Of a stretch of DNA of 64,000 bases, positions 9,063 to 18,412 are shown piece by piece. The stretch spans positions 648,819 through 712,818 of the forward strand of contig OX638318.1 of the NCBI GenBank assembly GCA_951812585.1. Reading direction: 5' to 3'. The stretch is from Rhodothermales bacterium. Lineage in GTDB: Bacteria > Bacteroidota > Rhodothermia > Rhodothermales > Bin80. Numbering within the stretch: the first letter of the stretch is position 1; every line of letters starts with the position of its first letter. The notes under the pieces were generated by a model. The model was not told the DNA's origin and did not search any database. It saw only the letters and a list, made by a program, of their open reading frames with translations. The position numbers were made by a program, and so were the translations under genes.

Positions 9063-10007
9063 ATGAGCAAGGCAACCGTAATCGGCGCAGGCAATGTGGG
9101 CGCAACCGTTGCCGAGTGCGTGGCGCGCAAGGACATGATCAATGAAGTCGTTCTCATTGACATCAAGCCTGGGCTGTCCGAGGGAAAGGCGCTTGATTTG
9201 GCGCAGGCGGCACCCATTCACGGCTATGACACGCGCGTGATTGGATCAACAAACGACTACGCGGCCACCGCGGACTCTGACATATGCGTCATCACCTCGG
9301 GCGTGCCGCGCAAGCCTGGCATGAGTCGGGACGACCTCCTTGCGATCAACGCCAAGATCGTGCACTCGGTCACCGAAGCTTTTGTCGCAAGGAGCCCGAA
9401 CGCGATCATCATTGTCGTTTCCAATCCGCTGGATGTCATGGCATACGTTGCGTACATGGCCAGCGGGTTTCCCAGCCACCGCATCATGGGCATGGCCGGC
9501 GTGCTTGACACCGCGCGCTACCGATGCTTCCTTGCCATGGAATTGGGCGTTTCGGTCAATGACATCCAGTGCCTGCTCATGGGCGGGCATGGCGATACCA
9601 TGGTGCCGCTGCCCCGCTACACCTCGGTGGCCGGCATACCGCTAACTGAGCTTATGGACATGTCGCGCATCCATGCCATCATCGAGCGGGTCAAGATGGG
9701 CGGCGGCGAGTTGGTAAAGCTGATGGGCACTTCCGCCTGGTATGCGCCGGGCGCTGGGGCTGCGGAGATGGTGGAAGCTATCGTAAAGGACTCAAAGCGC
9801 GTCTTGCCGTGCGCCGCCATGCTGAAGGGTGAGTATGGCTACAGCAATCTGTTTATTGGCACACCCGTGCGCCTTGGCCGCGGGGGCGTCGAATCGATCA
9901 TCGAAGTAGCCCTCGATGAGGAAGAACGTGCACTGATGAGCCAGTCAGCGGCGCATGTGCGTGCCAATCTGGACGCCCTGAAGCGCATTCAGGACGCGCA
10001 GGCCTAG
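9063..10007 (+). CDS. mdh: Malate dehydrogenase (NAD-dependent, LDH-like)
   Basis: Oxidises malate to oxaloacetate in the TCA cycle. The 314-residue protein begins MSKATVIGAGNVGATVAE, a classic Rossmann GxGxxG. The active-site loop reads PRKPGMSRDD with the arginines that select dicarboxylic substrates. Next come VVSNPLDVM, MAGVLDTARYR and the catalytic-histidine motif GGHGDTMVPL. The frame opens upstream at 9000, but those residues are not family-like, and the ATG at 9063 begins the fold exactly. Length and motifs fit the bacterial LDH-like MDH group (MDH type 3). Its leader contains the duplicated nuclease promoter region, so its regulation may differ from that in relatives. Confidence 0.95.
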   Translation: MSKATVIGAGNVGATVAECVARKDMINEVVLIDIKPGLSEGKALDLAQAAPIHGYDTRVIGSTNDYAATADSDICVITSGVPRKPGMSRDDLLAINAKIVHSVTEAFVARSPNAIIIVVSNPLDVMAYVAYMASGFPSHRIMGMAGVLDTARYRCFLAMELGVSVNDIQCLLMGGHGDTMVPLPRYTSVAGIPLTELMDMSRIHAIIERVKMGGGELVKLMGTSAWYAPGAGAAEMVEAIVKDSKRVLPCAAMLKGEYGYSNLFIGTPVRLGRGGVESIIEVALDEEERALMSQSAAHVRANLDALKRIQDAQA

Positions 10008-10013
10008 GGCTTG

Positions 10014-10304
10014 TTATACCTCCGGCGGTGCAAGATGCGCAATCGTGGCACCCCAACCGCTACGGTCGCCGGCTGCCCGGAATTTCAGCACCGTTGGTTC
10101 TGCATCCAGCAGGCGGTGCACCATGCCACGCTGGACCGAGCGCCCCTTGCCATGGATGATCCTAACCCGCAGGATGCCGCGAGCCCGGCATGCCCGCAGA
10201 TATTCCTGGACAACGCTGCGCGTCTCACGCGAACTGAACACATGCAAGTCCAGTACGCCATCAATTGGGTATTCCACGAGATCACTCATGGTGCCGGCAC
10301 TCAT
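10014..10304 (-). CDS. Smr-domain protein
   Basis: A stand-alone Smr domain of about 90-96 residues, of the type found at the C-terminus of MutS2 and in small free-standing proteins. Visible motifs are VLDLHVF (the LDxH motif) and IIHGKGRS (the HGKG loop). Smr domains bind or cleave RNA or DNA; family members act in ribosome rescue or recombination control, and which applies here cannot be told. The start may be at 10304 or at the internal ATG giving MSDLVEYP (10289). It is tail-to-tail with mdh, leaving only 6 bases between the stops. Confidence 0.8.
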   Translation of the reverse strand: MSAGTMSDLVEYPIDGVLDLHVFSSRETRSVVQEYLRACRARGILRVRIIHGKGRSVQRGMVHRLLDAEPTVLKFRAAGDRSGWGATIAHLAPPEV

Positions 10305-10337
10305 GCGGGAGGCAGGACTTGCGCCTCCGCGCTTGCG

Positions 10338-10856
10338 TCAGAGGTCTTCCAGTGCGTAGAAGGCGCGCACCGCGTCATAATCGCTCACATCCAGCCCAGC
10401 CCTGCGCGCAGCCGCGAATCCATCAATCACAACGACCTTTATGATATACTCCTCCTGCAGGAGGCTTACGATGTCGTCCCAGACCAGCACATCGGCCGTT
10501 GAGGCCTCGATGAAAACCTCCAGGAATTCATCGTCGTAGGCATAGCCCATCGTAAAGGTGTAATCTACATTAGCGTCCACGGTGTCTTCCACGCCGATGG
10601 TAAACGGCAGTGCGGTCCACGTACCCTGGTCGCGAAAATAGGCCAGTACCGCGCCACGATCCACCACGGAGGGTGTAATGCCCGATACAGTATACCCTCT
10701 GGAGGCCACGCTGCCATTGAAGGCCGCGGATTCCGGCGCAAAGGCAAGCGTAACGGTGTGCACGTTGGCATTCCCAGGCGGGCCTTGCGGGCCCGTGACT
10801 AGGGTGCACCCGGCAAGGTACATCGCGACGAGCGCGGCAATCACAAGGTGCTTCAT
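10338..10856 (-). CDS. Lipoprotein with a short collagen-like GPQGPPG segment
   Basis: About 172 residues. The start is placed at the ATG giving MKHLVIAALVAMYLAGC, a good lipoprotein signal with the modified cysteine at residue 17. Two Gly-X-Y triplets (GPQGPPG) follow directly, then the NANV element and a beta-rich acidic domain. This arrangement recurs in many Bacteroidota lipoproteins without a known function. The open frame extends upstream to 10919, but that part has no signal-like character. It sits upstream of the Smr gene on the same strand and could be co-transcribed with it. Confidence 0.75.
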   Translation of the reverse strand: MKHLVIAALVAMYLAGCTLVTGPQGPPGNANVHTVTLAFAPESAAFNGSVASRGYTVSGITPSVVDRGAVLAYFRDQGTWTALPFTIGVEDTVDANVDYTFTMGYAYDDEFLEVFIEASTADVLVWDDIVSLLQEEYIIKVVVIDGFAAARRAGLDVSDYDAVRAFYALEDL

Positions 10857-11225
10857 GGCAATGGAATCAGGTCTCTGGCAAAGCACAGAGCAAAGATCGG
10901 ACCATGCACGCCGCTGCATTGGGCACGCGTTCAGATACTTCCGGCTACAACAATGCCATCGAACCGACCGTTATGCCTGGACAAGCGGGGCCGCCGTGGC
11001 GGCGGTGCCGCGGCAAAAACGCATTGGGGGAGTGCCTACGATCTTAGCACAGAATTAAAACGGCTTTTGGCCACAAAAACCGCTGTCTGAGCTACATTGC
11101 GTGTACTATAAAGAAAGGGCAGTCCGTTTTTATGTGTAGAGTGTAACTGAGTTCGCGTTTTTACGTACGCAGACCTTAAAATATGAGCTTGATACCAACC
11201 CAACTTAGCACAGACCACTAGACGC
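10857..11225. other. Intergenic region between divergent lipoprotein and sigma-factor genes
   Basis: About 370 bases with no credible gene. The segment 11040-11220 is noticeably A+T-rich compared with its surroundings, as expected for a promoter region of the sigma factor. I see no clear -35/-10 pair that I would defend. Confidence 0.5.
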
Positions 11226-11936
11226 GTGGCTATAGCACGTATCATCCGGAAAACAACAGAGAAGCGGCAGCGCAAGGCTTCCACCCGGCTCGAGCAGCTC
11301 CAGCAGATGCCTGACGAGGATCTGATGGAGTACTTCCAGTCCGGGACGGTGGACGCGTTCAACATCCTCGTTGATCGTTACAGCGAGCGCCTGATGCACT
11401 ACCTGTACCGATTCCTGGGCGACACCCGGCGGTGCGAAGACCTTTTGCAGGAAACGTTCCTGCGGGTTTACCGCAACCGCCATTCGTACCAGCGCATCGC
11501 CAAGTTCTCGACCTGGCTCTACACGATCGCTGGCAACCTTGCACGCAGCGAGTACCGCAAGCGGAAACGCCGCCGCATGTATTCCATACAGTCGGTAAAC
11601 CGCGACAACGAGGAATACGAGATGGCGATCCCGGACGAATCCTTCTCGCCTGACAAGCACGCTGAAAGCACCTTGCAGGACAAGTACATTCAGGACGCGC
11701 TGGATCAGATCCCGCTCAACTTCCGCGAGGTGGTGGTGCTGCGCGATGTGCAGCAGCTTGCCTACGATGAGATTGCGAACATTACGGGGTTGCCCATGGG
11801 CACGGTCAAGAGCCGCATCAATCGGGGCCGCACCAAGCTCCAGGGACTCCTCAAGGACATCTATCCGTTTTGGGAGGAAGAGGTGGAAGAAGTGGAAGCG
11901 ATAGCCGCAGCGTACGAGAGTGATCCGGTAAGCTAG
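11226..11936 (+). CDS. ECF-type RNA polymerase sigma factor
   Basis: A 236-residue sigma-70 family regulator of the RpoE/ECF class, with only regions 2 and 4. Region 2 spans about residues 40-110: FNILVDRYSERLMHYLYRFL, the CEDLLQETFLRVYR helix that binds core, and FSTWLYTIAGNLARSEYRKR for -10 recognition. Region 4 spans about 155-215: PLNFREVVVLRDVQQLAYDE, then GLPMGTVKSRINRGR as the helix-turn-helix. A basic N-terminal extension of about 25 residues and an acidic C-terminal tail (EEEVEEVEA) are additions. No anti-sigma gene adjoins on the same strand, so its control cannot be read from context. Confidence 0.92.
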   Translation: MAIARIIRKTTEKRQRKASTRLEQLQQMPDEDLMEYFQSGTVDAFNILVDRYSERLMHYLYRFLGDTRRCEDLLQETFLRVYRNRHSYQRIAKFSTWLYTIAGNLARSEYRKRKRRRMYSIQSVNRDNEEYEMAIPDESFSPDKHAESTLQDKYIQDALDQIPLNFREVVVLRDVQQLAYDEIANITGLPMGTVKSRINRGRTKLQGLLKDIYPFWEEEVEEVEAIAAAYESDPVS

Positions 11937-12180
11937 CTGCGAAGTCTTGGCTCGAAGCGGCCCGGCCTGAAGAGCGAACTCGGCGCGGAGCGGCGCCTTG
12001 GCGGCCCGCGCTGGATCAGATACTTGCGCTGGGCTGGCCGCAGTATGCTGCGCCACACCGACATCGCCGGCGTCGTCATGAGGAGCCTGCCTTCAGCCCA
12101 TCACCGTACGAGTCGGGGCTGCGCCCGGATCCCATATTTGCTCTCCGCTGCACAAGCGTCCCTTCGCGGAGCTGTGCCGG

Positions 12181-12567
12181 ATGGGCCCAGGACAACGTAG
12201 GATTGTGCAAGTGCGCAGCACACCGCTGCAGCCGTCGCTGACGCCTGTACGGATCACGGTAGACCAGGAAAGCCAGGAGTTTCGCATCACTTGGCAGGAT
12301 GGGCATGTCGGAGCATTTCCGCTTGATGGCTTGCGCCGCGCCTGTCCCTGCGCCGGATGTCAGGGACATGAATCAATGCACGCGCTGCCTGATCCTGCTA
12401 TCTTTCGGCTGCCTGCATTGATGCAATGGCTGAATGTCAAGGTTGAGGTAGCCGGGAGTGTAGGGCTACGGCTGACTTGGGACGACGGCCACAACAGCGG
12501 AATCTTTACGTGGGCGCGGCTGCGCGCCATGTGTCCGTGCACCCAGTGCGCGCCACTACCCCATTAG
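12181..12567 (+). CDS. DUF971 (GBBH-like N-terminal domain) protein
   Basis: A 128-residue protein with the DUF971 domain. It reads FRITWQDGHVGAFPLDGLRR, then ACPCAGCQGH and, near the end, LRLTWDDGHNSGIFTWARLR and MCPCTQC. The paired cysteine motifs and the W-x-DGH repeats are characteristic of this domain, which is the zinc-binding N-terminal module of gamma-butyrobetaine hydroxylase and also occurs alone in bacteria. Stand-alone versions are sometimes linked to iron-sulfur metabolism, but no role can be fixed here. The first 20-odd residues are not domain-like, so a later start is possible. The preceding 240 bases contain no recognisable gene. Confidence 0.8.
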   Translation: MGPGQRRIVQVRSTPLQPSLTPVRITVDQESQEFRITWQDGHVGAFPLDGLRRACPCAGCQGHESMHALPDPAIFRLPALMQWLNVKVEVAGSVGLRLTWDDGHNSGIFTWARLRAMCPCTQCAPLPH

Positions 12568-12651
12568 CTGCACGATGATGATAATCACCACCGTGACCGC
12601 AGCCAGGATGCCCAAGGCCATCACCAAGTCGCGCTTCTGTTTCCTGTTCAT
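12556..12651 (-). CDS. 31-residue single-span membrane peptide
   Basis: The minus strand from an ATG at 12651 encodes MNRKQKRDL followed by a continuous hydrophobic run (MALGILAAVTVVIIIIVQLMG). This is a basic N-terminus and one transmembrane helix that ends the protein. It overlaps the end of the DUF971 gene tail-to-tail by 12 bases. The charge distribution and the absence of other coding explanations favour a real small protein, but no family is recognised. Confidence 0.5.
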   Translation of the reverse strand: MNRKQKRDLVMALGILAAVTVVIIIIVQLMG

Positions 12652-12731
12652 GGCATTCTTCGTAGGCGTGACTACAAGGTACAAAGCCGCCGCTTCACAT
12701 TTTCTTCTTATTCTTACTGGGCGCCCGCTCC

Positions 12732-14870
12732 TTACGGCGCGTCTTGTTCGGCCAGCGGCAGGCTGATCATGTTGGCGAAGATCGCATAGGCACCGCGATG
12801 GTGCACCTTGAGCTGTCGATACCAGCCGAGGGCCGTATAGATATAGGAACCCCGTCCCACCGTGGCTATCAGCGTGGAACCGCAATGCGGCGCTTCACCT
12901 GGGTCGTTCATGCAAAAGAGCGTTTCATAGCGCTCATCCCAGCGCTCAGGAAAGTACAGGCCGCGCTCCTGGACCCATCCGTCCCATGCATCCGGCCCGA
13001 TCACATTCGGCCAGTGCATCAGCGGGTGACTCGGATCCTGCACCGTTACGGGTGCGTCTTCGAGCGTCACGCGGCTCCGCCCAAGTACCAGGGGTAAAGG
13101 TGCGGGCGAGGTGCCGTCTTCACTGTTCCATTCCAGTGTCTTGTGGTAGTTGACGACCAAGTGCCCGCCTGCCCGCACCCAGTCCATCAGCGCCTCGTTG
13201 TGCCGCCGCAGATCGCTGCGGACGAGGTAGCTCCGGATATCCACCACGATAGTATGCAGCTTGTGATACGACGCCGAACCCAGAGCCGCGGAATCCAGCA
13301 TCACAAACTCGACGCCGAGCGCTTCTAGTGCAGCGGGCAGCGTGTTGTCATAACTCTTGACCACACCCACCTTAAGCCCAGGCGCCACCGCCACATCAAA
13401 GGCACGCCCGGCTATGCTGAATCCCGCCCCCGTAGAAGTTTCTGCCTCAACGATATAATCCCCATCGGGAAGCTGCGGCGGCAGTGACACGCTGAACTCG
13501 CCCATCAACTCAGGCATAGCTACCTGGCGTTGTACTCCTTGGAAAATGGGCGCGGCCGATTGCGTACCGCGAACGCGGATCCGAATCTGAACTTCGGTTA
13601 GATCCTCGTCGAATACTTGCACCTTAAATGGCACACGGTTGCCTCCGGCGTGCAGGCGAATCACCGGGCTGGCTGCCTCCAGAAACACGGGCGGCGCGAT
13701 GTGCAGCGGCAAGTACCCCGCGTGCGTCCGCCGTGCGCCCTGGTAGACGGCATAGAGGATCGGCGGGTGGTTGCGCTGCCGGTGGTACTGATACACCTTG
13801 GCCGGTCGGGTAAGCTGTACATCGGCTGGTATGTGTATAGCTGCAGGGCTTGAGGTCAGCACAGTGTCCACCGCGCCGGACAGCACCATGCGCGCACCCT
13901 CCTCCGCTGTCCAGGTGATCTCCACCGACTGCCCTGGCACCGCAATCGCATCGTCGAGCGCCAACGCATTCGAATCCAGAGGCGCGATGCGACCGGAATC
14001 CATCAGGTACGTCAGCGTGGATGCGGCCCGCGGTACTGGCACTAGACCGGCAAACAGGTCTTCTCCTTCCGGTGCGGCGTCTTCGGAGCGGAGCACGCTG
14101 AAGTAATTGGCGCGCAGGCCGGCGACCCGCTCGGCAAACTGGGCCATGCCTTGCGACGCATGAAAGCCGATCGCGTAGGCGGCACCGGCCGCGTAGGATT
14201 CGCTTGTTGCGGGATCACGCTCGCCGACTGGAACCGCCACCTGGTATTTCTCAGGCATGCCCCAATGTCGCAGGTACAGTCGGCGCGGCTGCCAGGCTTC
14301 CACGCCCGGCTCTTGTAGCTGCTCTGGGCGATACGTCGCATCGCCGGCCAATGCAAACGCGTCGTAGGCAGCCAGGCCCACGGCCTGGTGATGTCCATGC
14401 TGACGGCGCGCGCCCACTGTAACCGTGTCGTGATTGGTGAAGATCACATCCGGCTGCAGCTGTCGAATGATGCGCACCAGGCTTGCCGTGACGCTGTCCC
14501 GGCCACCCCAGAGTGCAAAAGATTCCTCTGCACTCTTCGAGTAACCAAAGTCGTTGAAGTTCAGAAAGTGCACCTGCGTACCCAGATGGCGCGCCGCCCT
14601 TTCGGTTTCTTCGGAGCGGATCGCACCGAGTGCCTCATAGAGCTCCGGACCGATCTCGTTCTGACCTCCTTCGCCGCGCGTAAAGATCACGCTGTGGACA
14701 TCGTAGCCTTTGGCCCGCCTGTAATAGTGCATGGTGGCCCCATCCTCGTCGTCGGGATGCGCCGCGAGGTTCATGGCCACAAAGCGGGTCTCCTCGGATT
14801 GATTCGGGGTCGGCTGTCTGCACGAAGCGCTGAGCAGCACCAAGGCAGCAAGGAAGGCAAAGCAGCGCAT
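12732..14870 (-). CDS. PIG-L family deacetylase lipoprotein
   Basis: A 712-residue exported protein. The start at 14870 gives a lipoprotein signal (MRCFAFLAALVLLSASC, Cys17). Residues about 30-300 are a PIG-L/LmbE metal-dependent N-deacetylase domain: AAHPDDED at 37-44, TRGEGGQNEIG, and GARRQHGHHQAVG as the third metal ligand set. The remaining C-terminal half is beta-rich, then has a Rossmann-like end resembling glutaminase-like folds (VNYHKTLEWN, then a final ALGWYRQL). Such long PIG-L proteins are frequent in Bacteroidota and probably act on N-acetylated sugars outside the cytoplasm. The substrate is unknown. It diverges from phzF. Confidence 0.85.
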   Translation of the reverse strand: MRCFAFLAALVLLSASCRQPTPNQSEETRFVAMNLAAHPDDEDGATMHYYRRAKGYDVHSVIFTRGEGGQNEIGPELYEALGAIRSEETERAARHLGTQVHFLNFNDFGYSKSAEESFALWGGRDSVTASLVRIIRQLQPDVIFTNHDTVTVGARRQHGHHQAVGLAAYDAFALAGDATYRPEQLQEPGVEAWQPRRLYLRHWGMPEKYQVAVPVGERDPATSESYAAGAAYAIGFHASQGMAQFAERVAGLRANYFSVLRSEDAAPEGEDLFAGLVPVPRAASTLTYLMDSGRIAPLDSNALALDDAIAVPGQSVEITWTAEEGARMVLSGAVDTVLTSSPAAIHIPADVQLTRPAKVYQYHRQRNHPPILYAVYQGARRTHAGYLPLHIAPPVFLEAASPVIRLHAGGNRVPFKVQVFDEDLTEVQIRIRVRGTQSAAPIFQGVQRQVAMPELMGEFSVSLPPQLPDGDYIVEAETSTGAGFSIAGRAFDVAVAPGLKVGVVKSYDNTLPAALEALGVEFVMLDSAALGSASYHKLHTIVVDIRSYLVRSDLRRHNEALMDWVRAGGHLVVNYHKTLEWNSEDGTSPAPLPLVLGRSRVTLEDAPVTVQDPSHPLMHWPNVIGPDAWDGWVQERGLYFPERWDERYETLFCMNDPGEAPHCGSTLIATVGRGSYIYTALGWYRQLKVHHRGAYAIFANMISLPLAEQDAP

Positions 14871-14997
14871 GGCGTAGAATGGTGGTGAGTGCGAGACCTG
14901 CAGATTGCTACGCCGGGACACGGATTTTGTTGATGCGCGTACAAGGCGGCGCATCGTGCTGGTGCTCGTACTGGAGCTGCTTAAGGGGCTGCTTAAA

Positions 14998-15873
14998 ATG
15001 CGAAGTTACCCGTTTATGCAGGTGGATGCCTTCACGACCCGTGCGCTGGGCGGAAACCCCTGTGCCATCGTGCTGGAGGCAGACGACCTCAATGGGGAAG
15101 AGATGCAGGCCATCGCCCAGGAGCAGAACCTTTCTGAAACGGCGTTCGTGCTGCGTTCTAGGGCGGCCGATGTCGGTGCGCGTTACTTTACACCATTGTC
15201 GGAGATCCCGCTGGCCGGCCACCCCACGATCGCCACGATCCATGCCTTGGTCGAGACCGGGCGCATCCCGGTGCGGCCTCCTCGCACCACGATTCAGCTG
15301 GAGCTTCCCGCCGGCATCATCCCTGTTGAAATCTTCGGTGGCAAGAGCACGCCTGAACAGGTCGTCATGACGCAGTTGAAGCCTCAATTCCTGGCCAAGC
15401 CTTCGGCTTTGGAAGTATGCGCCGCCTTTGGACTGAGCGCCGATGCCTTGCACCCGACGGTCCCTGCGCAGGTTGTGAGCACGGGCACACCGCAGCTCAT
15501 GGTCTGCGTCACTGGGGCGACTGCGCTGCGCAGAATCGCAGTGGATTACCGGATCCTTGCGGCGCTAAGCGCCCAGCACAACTTTTTCAGTGCGCATCTG
15601 TTCTTCGTGCGCGAAGGCAGGCAGTCAACCTTTGCGCGCCACTTCGCGCCTGAATTTGAGGATCCGTTTACGGGATCAGCAACGGGCGGCATGGGCGCTT
15701 TCCTGTGGCGCTACGGCCTCCTGTCGCAGCGCACCTTTTGCGCGGAGCAAGGCCACTGGATGGGCCGCCCCGGCACCGCTTCAGTCGAAGTCGTTGGACC
15801 GCGCGATGACATCCTTGCCGTAAAGGTCGGCGGCAGTGCCATCACGGTTATACGCGGCACGCTTTCGCTATGA
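14998..15873 (+). CDS. PhzF family isomerase/epimerase
   Basis: A 291-residue cytoplasmic protein of the PhzF family, which shares the diaminopimelate epimerase fold. It begins MRSYPFMQVDAFTTRALGGN. It shows GNPCAIVLEADDL, then QNLSETAFVL with the catalytic glutamate of the family, PLAGHPTIAT, and near the C-terminus EDPFTGSATGGMGAFL. The frame opens further upstream at 14905, but that extension is hydrophobic and basic and not family-like. The name is historical; most members are not in phenazine pathways and their substrate is unknown, which also applies here. A poly-T tract at 15892-15901 follows the stop without a convincing hairpin. Confidence 0.88.
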   Translation: MRSYPFMQVDAFTTRALGGNPCAIVLEADDLNGEEMQAIAQEQNLSETAFVLRSRAADVGARYFTPLSEIPLAGHPTIATIHALVETGRIPVRPPRTTIQLELPAGIIPVEIFGGKSTPEQVVMTQLKPQFLAKPSALEVCAAFGLSADALHPTVPAQVVSTGTPQLMVCVTGATALRRIAVDYRILAALSAQHNFFSAHLFFVREGRQSTFARHFAPEFEDPFTGSATGGMGAFLWRYGLLSQRTFCAEQGHWMGRPGTASVEVVGPRDDILAVKVGGSAITVIRGTLSL

Positions 15874-15930
15874 GCATGGACCCGCGCCCTCAGTTTTTTT
15901 TTGCTGCTACTTTCTTGAACTGAAGCTCCT

Positions 15931-17064
15931 ATGAGTCAATCACTCGATACCCTTGTTGTCCACGCTGGCGAAAGCGACCAGCGAATCGATGGTGCCGTAC
16001 GCTTGCCGATATTCCAGACGGCCATGTTTGCGCATGATGATCGGCCCCTGCGCTATATCCGCTACAACAACACGCCCAATCAGGAGATTATCAACGCCAA
16101 GGTTGCGGCTATCGAAGGGGCGGAGGCTGCGCTTGTTACGGGCAGCGGCATGACAGCCATCTCCGGCGCCTTGCTTTCGGTACTGAAGCCAGGCGACCAC
16201 CTTTTGGCGCAGGACCGCTTATATGGCGGCACGCACAGCTTTGCGACCTCGCTGCTGGCCGATTTCGACATTGCGTATTCGTTTGTGGATGCGGATCAGC
16301 CCGATTCGTGGGAAGACAGCCTGCGGCCCAACACCCGCGCCTTCTATGTGGAGTCCCTCACCAATCCCCTCCTTGAAGTATGCGACCTTGAAGCGGTCGT
16401 GGCCTTTGCGCGGGCCAACAGCCTGGTTTCGCTGATAGACAACACGTTTGCATCGCCCTGCAACTTCAAAGCCGCCGCATTCGGGTTCGATCTGTCGCTG
16501 CACAGCGCGACGAAATACCTCAATGGCCATTCTGACATTGTGGCCGGCGCGATGGCAGGCCGCGCGGATCTCGTTGCGGGCGTGAAGCGAACGCTGACGC
16601 ACCTGGGCGGGGCGCTCGATCCCAATGCCTGCTTTCTGCTGAACCGTGGCTTGCAGTCACTGGCGCTGCGCATGCGTGCGCACAACGAGAATGCGCTGGC
16701 ACTGGCGCAATTCCTGGAAGGCCACCCGGCCGTATCCAAGGTCAATTATCCGGGGCTGCTGTCGCACCCGCGCCATGCGCGTGCCGCGCGCCTGTTCGAC
16801 GGATTCGGCGGCATGATCAGCATTGAGCTCAGGGGTGGCCTGCCGGCTGCGGAGCGACTCATAGCACGGCTGCAGCTGCCCCTCTTTGCACCTAGCCTGG
16901 GCGGCATAGAGTCCCTGGTGACGCGGCCTGCGATGAGCTCCCACGCTTCCCTCACGCCCGAGGAGCGCGCCCAGGCTGGTATCAAGGATGACCTGGTTCG
17001 CATCTCTGTAGGCATCGAGGCGAGCGGCGACCTGATCGACGACTTCAGGCAGGCCCTGGCGTAG
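15931..17064 (+). CDS. Cys/Met metabolism PLP enzyme (cystathionine gamma-synthase / methionine gamma-lyase type)
   Basis: A 377-residue PLP-dependent enzyme. Family blocks in order are ETLVVHAGE-like LDTLVVHAGESDQ, YIRYNNTPNQEIINAKVA, GSGMTAISGALL, DRLYGGTHSFATSLL, ESLTNPLLEVCDLEA, LIDNTFASP, and the lysine motif LHSATKYLNGHSD that forms the Schiff base. The C-terminal domain ends with SLGGIESLVTRPAMSSHASL, also typical. It acts in sulfur amino acid synthesis or degradation. Choosing between gamma-synthase, beta-lyase and gamma-lyase is not safe by eye. It lies 57 bases after phzF in the same direction, so co-transcription is plausible. Confidence 0.9.
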   Translation: MSQSLDTLVVHAGESDQRIDGAVRLPIFQTAMFAHDDRPLRYIRYNNTPNQEIINAKVAAIEGAEAALVTGSGMTAISGALLSVLKPGDHLLAQDRLYGGTHSFATSLLADFDIAYSFVDADQPDSWEDSLRPNTRAFYVESLTNPLLEVCDLEAVVAFARANSLVSLIDNTFASPCNFKAAAFGFDLSLHSATKYLNGHSDIVAGAMAGRADLVAGVKRTLTHLGGALDPNACFLLNRGLQSLALRMRAHNENALALAQFLEGHPAVSKVNYPGLLSHPRHARAARLFDGFGGMISIELRGGLPAAERLIARLQLPLFAPSLGGIESLVTRPAMSSHASLTPEERAQAGIKDDLVRISVGIEASGDLIDDFRQALA

Positions 17065-17286
17065 AGGGCGGCCCCGGGTTATCTGCTCGCAAGGCCCACG
17101 CGCAGCTCCTCTCCGCGCGTGCCAACCCTCTGGCAGCGCACGGCTCAGGTCTGGCACGCGATGCGGCTGCGGCGCCTTGTACACTTACACCGCGTGCAGG
17201 AGCAATCATGGCGGCGGCGTGCGATCAGCCTGTGCGCCAAGGCCAAGAGGCGTCGTCCCGACGCCTACTGCCGCTGCGGCAAAAGT

Positions 17287-17784
17287 CTAACGTGCGCGTT
17301 TGCGCTTAAGCGTGCCGAACCCGCGCCAGCCGGGTATGGCTGCGGCCTGCCGCATCCATGATGCCAACTGCTGCTCGTCGAATTCGCCTTCGTAGATATC
17401 AATCCAGCGCGACTTCTTGTCTTTGCCTTTGCCGGGCGGGACCGGTTGCAGCGAAACGCCTTCGAAAAAGGTGACCTTGATGTAGCGTGTGAAGACATGG
17501 TAGCTCACGAACCACCCTTGGTCCTCGACGCCGTAGAACGGTGAATTCCATCGCACGGCCTTTTGTACCTGCGGCACGTTGGCCGTAATCAGATCATCCA
17601 GGCGTTGCCCCAACGCGCGCTTCCAGCCGGGCATAGCGGCGATGTAGGCCTGCACCGGACCATCGCCATCCCCCTTCGGAATCTGAGGGTTTCCTCCTGA
17701 AAGAAGCACCGGCTTCTTGCCGGTCTTCGCCGATTCCGTGGCCTCCGAAGCCGGTCGTGATCGCTTGGGGACAGTGTCAGCCAT
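17287..17784 (-). CDS. DUF1801 (YdhG-like) protein
   Basis: About 165 residues. The domain spans residues 45-150: VQAYIAAMPGWKRALGQRLD, then VQKAVRWNSPFYGVEDQGWF and ITVTFF-like YIKVTFFEG. This matches the DUF1801/YdhG fold, whose function is not established. The start is taken at the ATG giving MADTVPKRSRP, because the longer frame upstream lacks domain character. The C-terminus is basic (GTLKRKRAR). Confidence 0.78.
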   Translation of the reverse strand: MADTVPKRSRPASEATESAKTGKKPVLLSGGNPQIPKGDGDGPVQAYIAAMPGWKRALGQRLDDLITANVPQVQKAVRWNSPFYGVEDQGWFVSYHVFTRYIKVTFFEGVSLQPVPPGKGKDKKSRWIDIYEGEFDEQQLASWMRQAAAIPGWRGFGTLKRKRAR

Positions 17785-18084
17785 CGCAGAAATCCTTGCA
17801 GGTTCAGCCGGGTGCCAAGCTGCTGAAATAGCCACGCCCACCGAATGTTCTACGGCCTAGTGGAACTACCTCCGCCGGCGGCCTCTCCGATGCAGCGTGG
17901 AGAGAGGGCCATGCCGGATCGACTTCTCACGCGCCGCGTGCTTCGAGACCCCGGAAATGGGAAAGTCGACTTCGGCGAGGCGTTTGCTCTCCTTGGAATC
18001 ATGAATCGTTCATAGACCGATCTTGGCTCGGCTTCGCTTACAATGGTGTGCTTCGGCAGCGGAAAGCATGATGCAATACAGCTC

Positions 18085-18412
18085 AGTGAAGATTTTTCAG
18101 ACACTGTCTGGAAAATTCGCTCAGACGGATATGTCTGGTAGAACAGACGCATCTGCCAAATATTCTGACAGGAAAATCCTCGGCCAAGCCACTTTGTCGA
18201 ATCAGTCGCCAGCCTTTCAATGAGCGCTTTCCTGTACTGGACTCGCTCTTCGCCCGCCAGCTCAAATCTAATATGTCGTCCAATCAGCCCGTAGGCCGCA
18301 GTCATGACGGCATTCACCGAACGGGCGGCATGTCGTCAGGCGACTTCGACGATATCGGCTACATCGTCGAAAACCGGCTGTACCGCTCCTCAAGTGAAGC
18401 AATTTTCGCCAT
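18085..18412 (-). pseudogene. Remnant of a DUF1016/YhcG-type protein N-terminus
   Basis: The minus strand reads MAKIASLEERYSRF, then in a shifted frame FDDVADIVEVA, an in-frame TGA at 18336-18338, then RHAARSVNAVMTAAYGLIGR followed by EERVQYRKALIERLA and NIWQMRLFYQTYP. This order is the DUF1016 N-terminal domain of YhcG-like putative nucleases. The normal sequence has no stop at that place (arginine is expected), and a one-base shift occurs near the TTTT run at about 18370. The nuclease half is absent; sequence after IFQTVSEKS is unrelated. The gene is dead. Confidence 0.75.

Noticed and set aside
15885-15903. Poly-T tract after phzF as an intrinsic terminator
   Set aside because: No stable hairpin precedes the Ts, and the next gene starts 28 bases later in the same direction.
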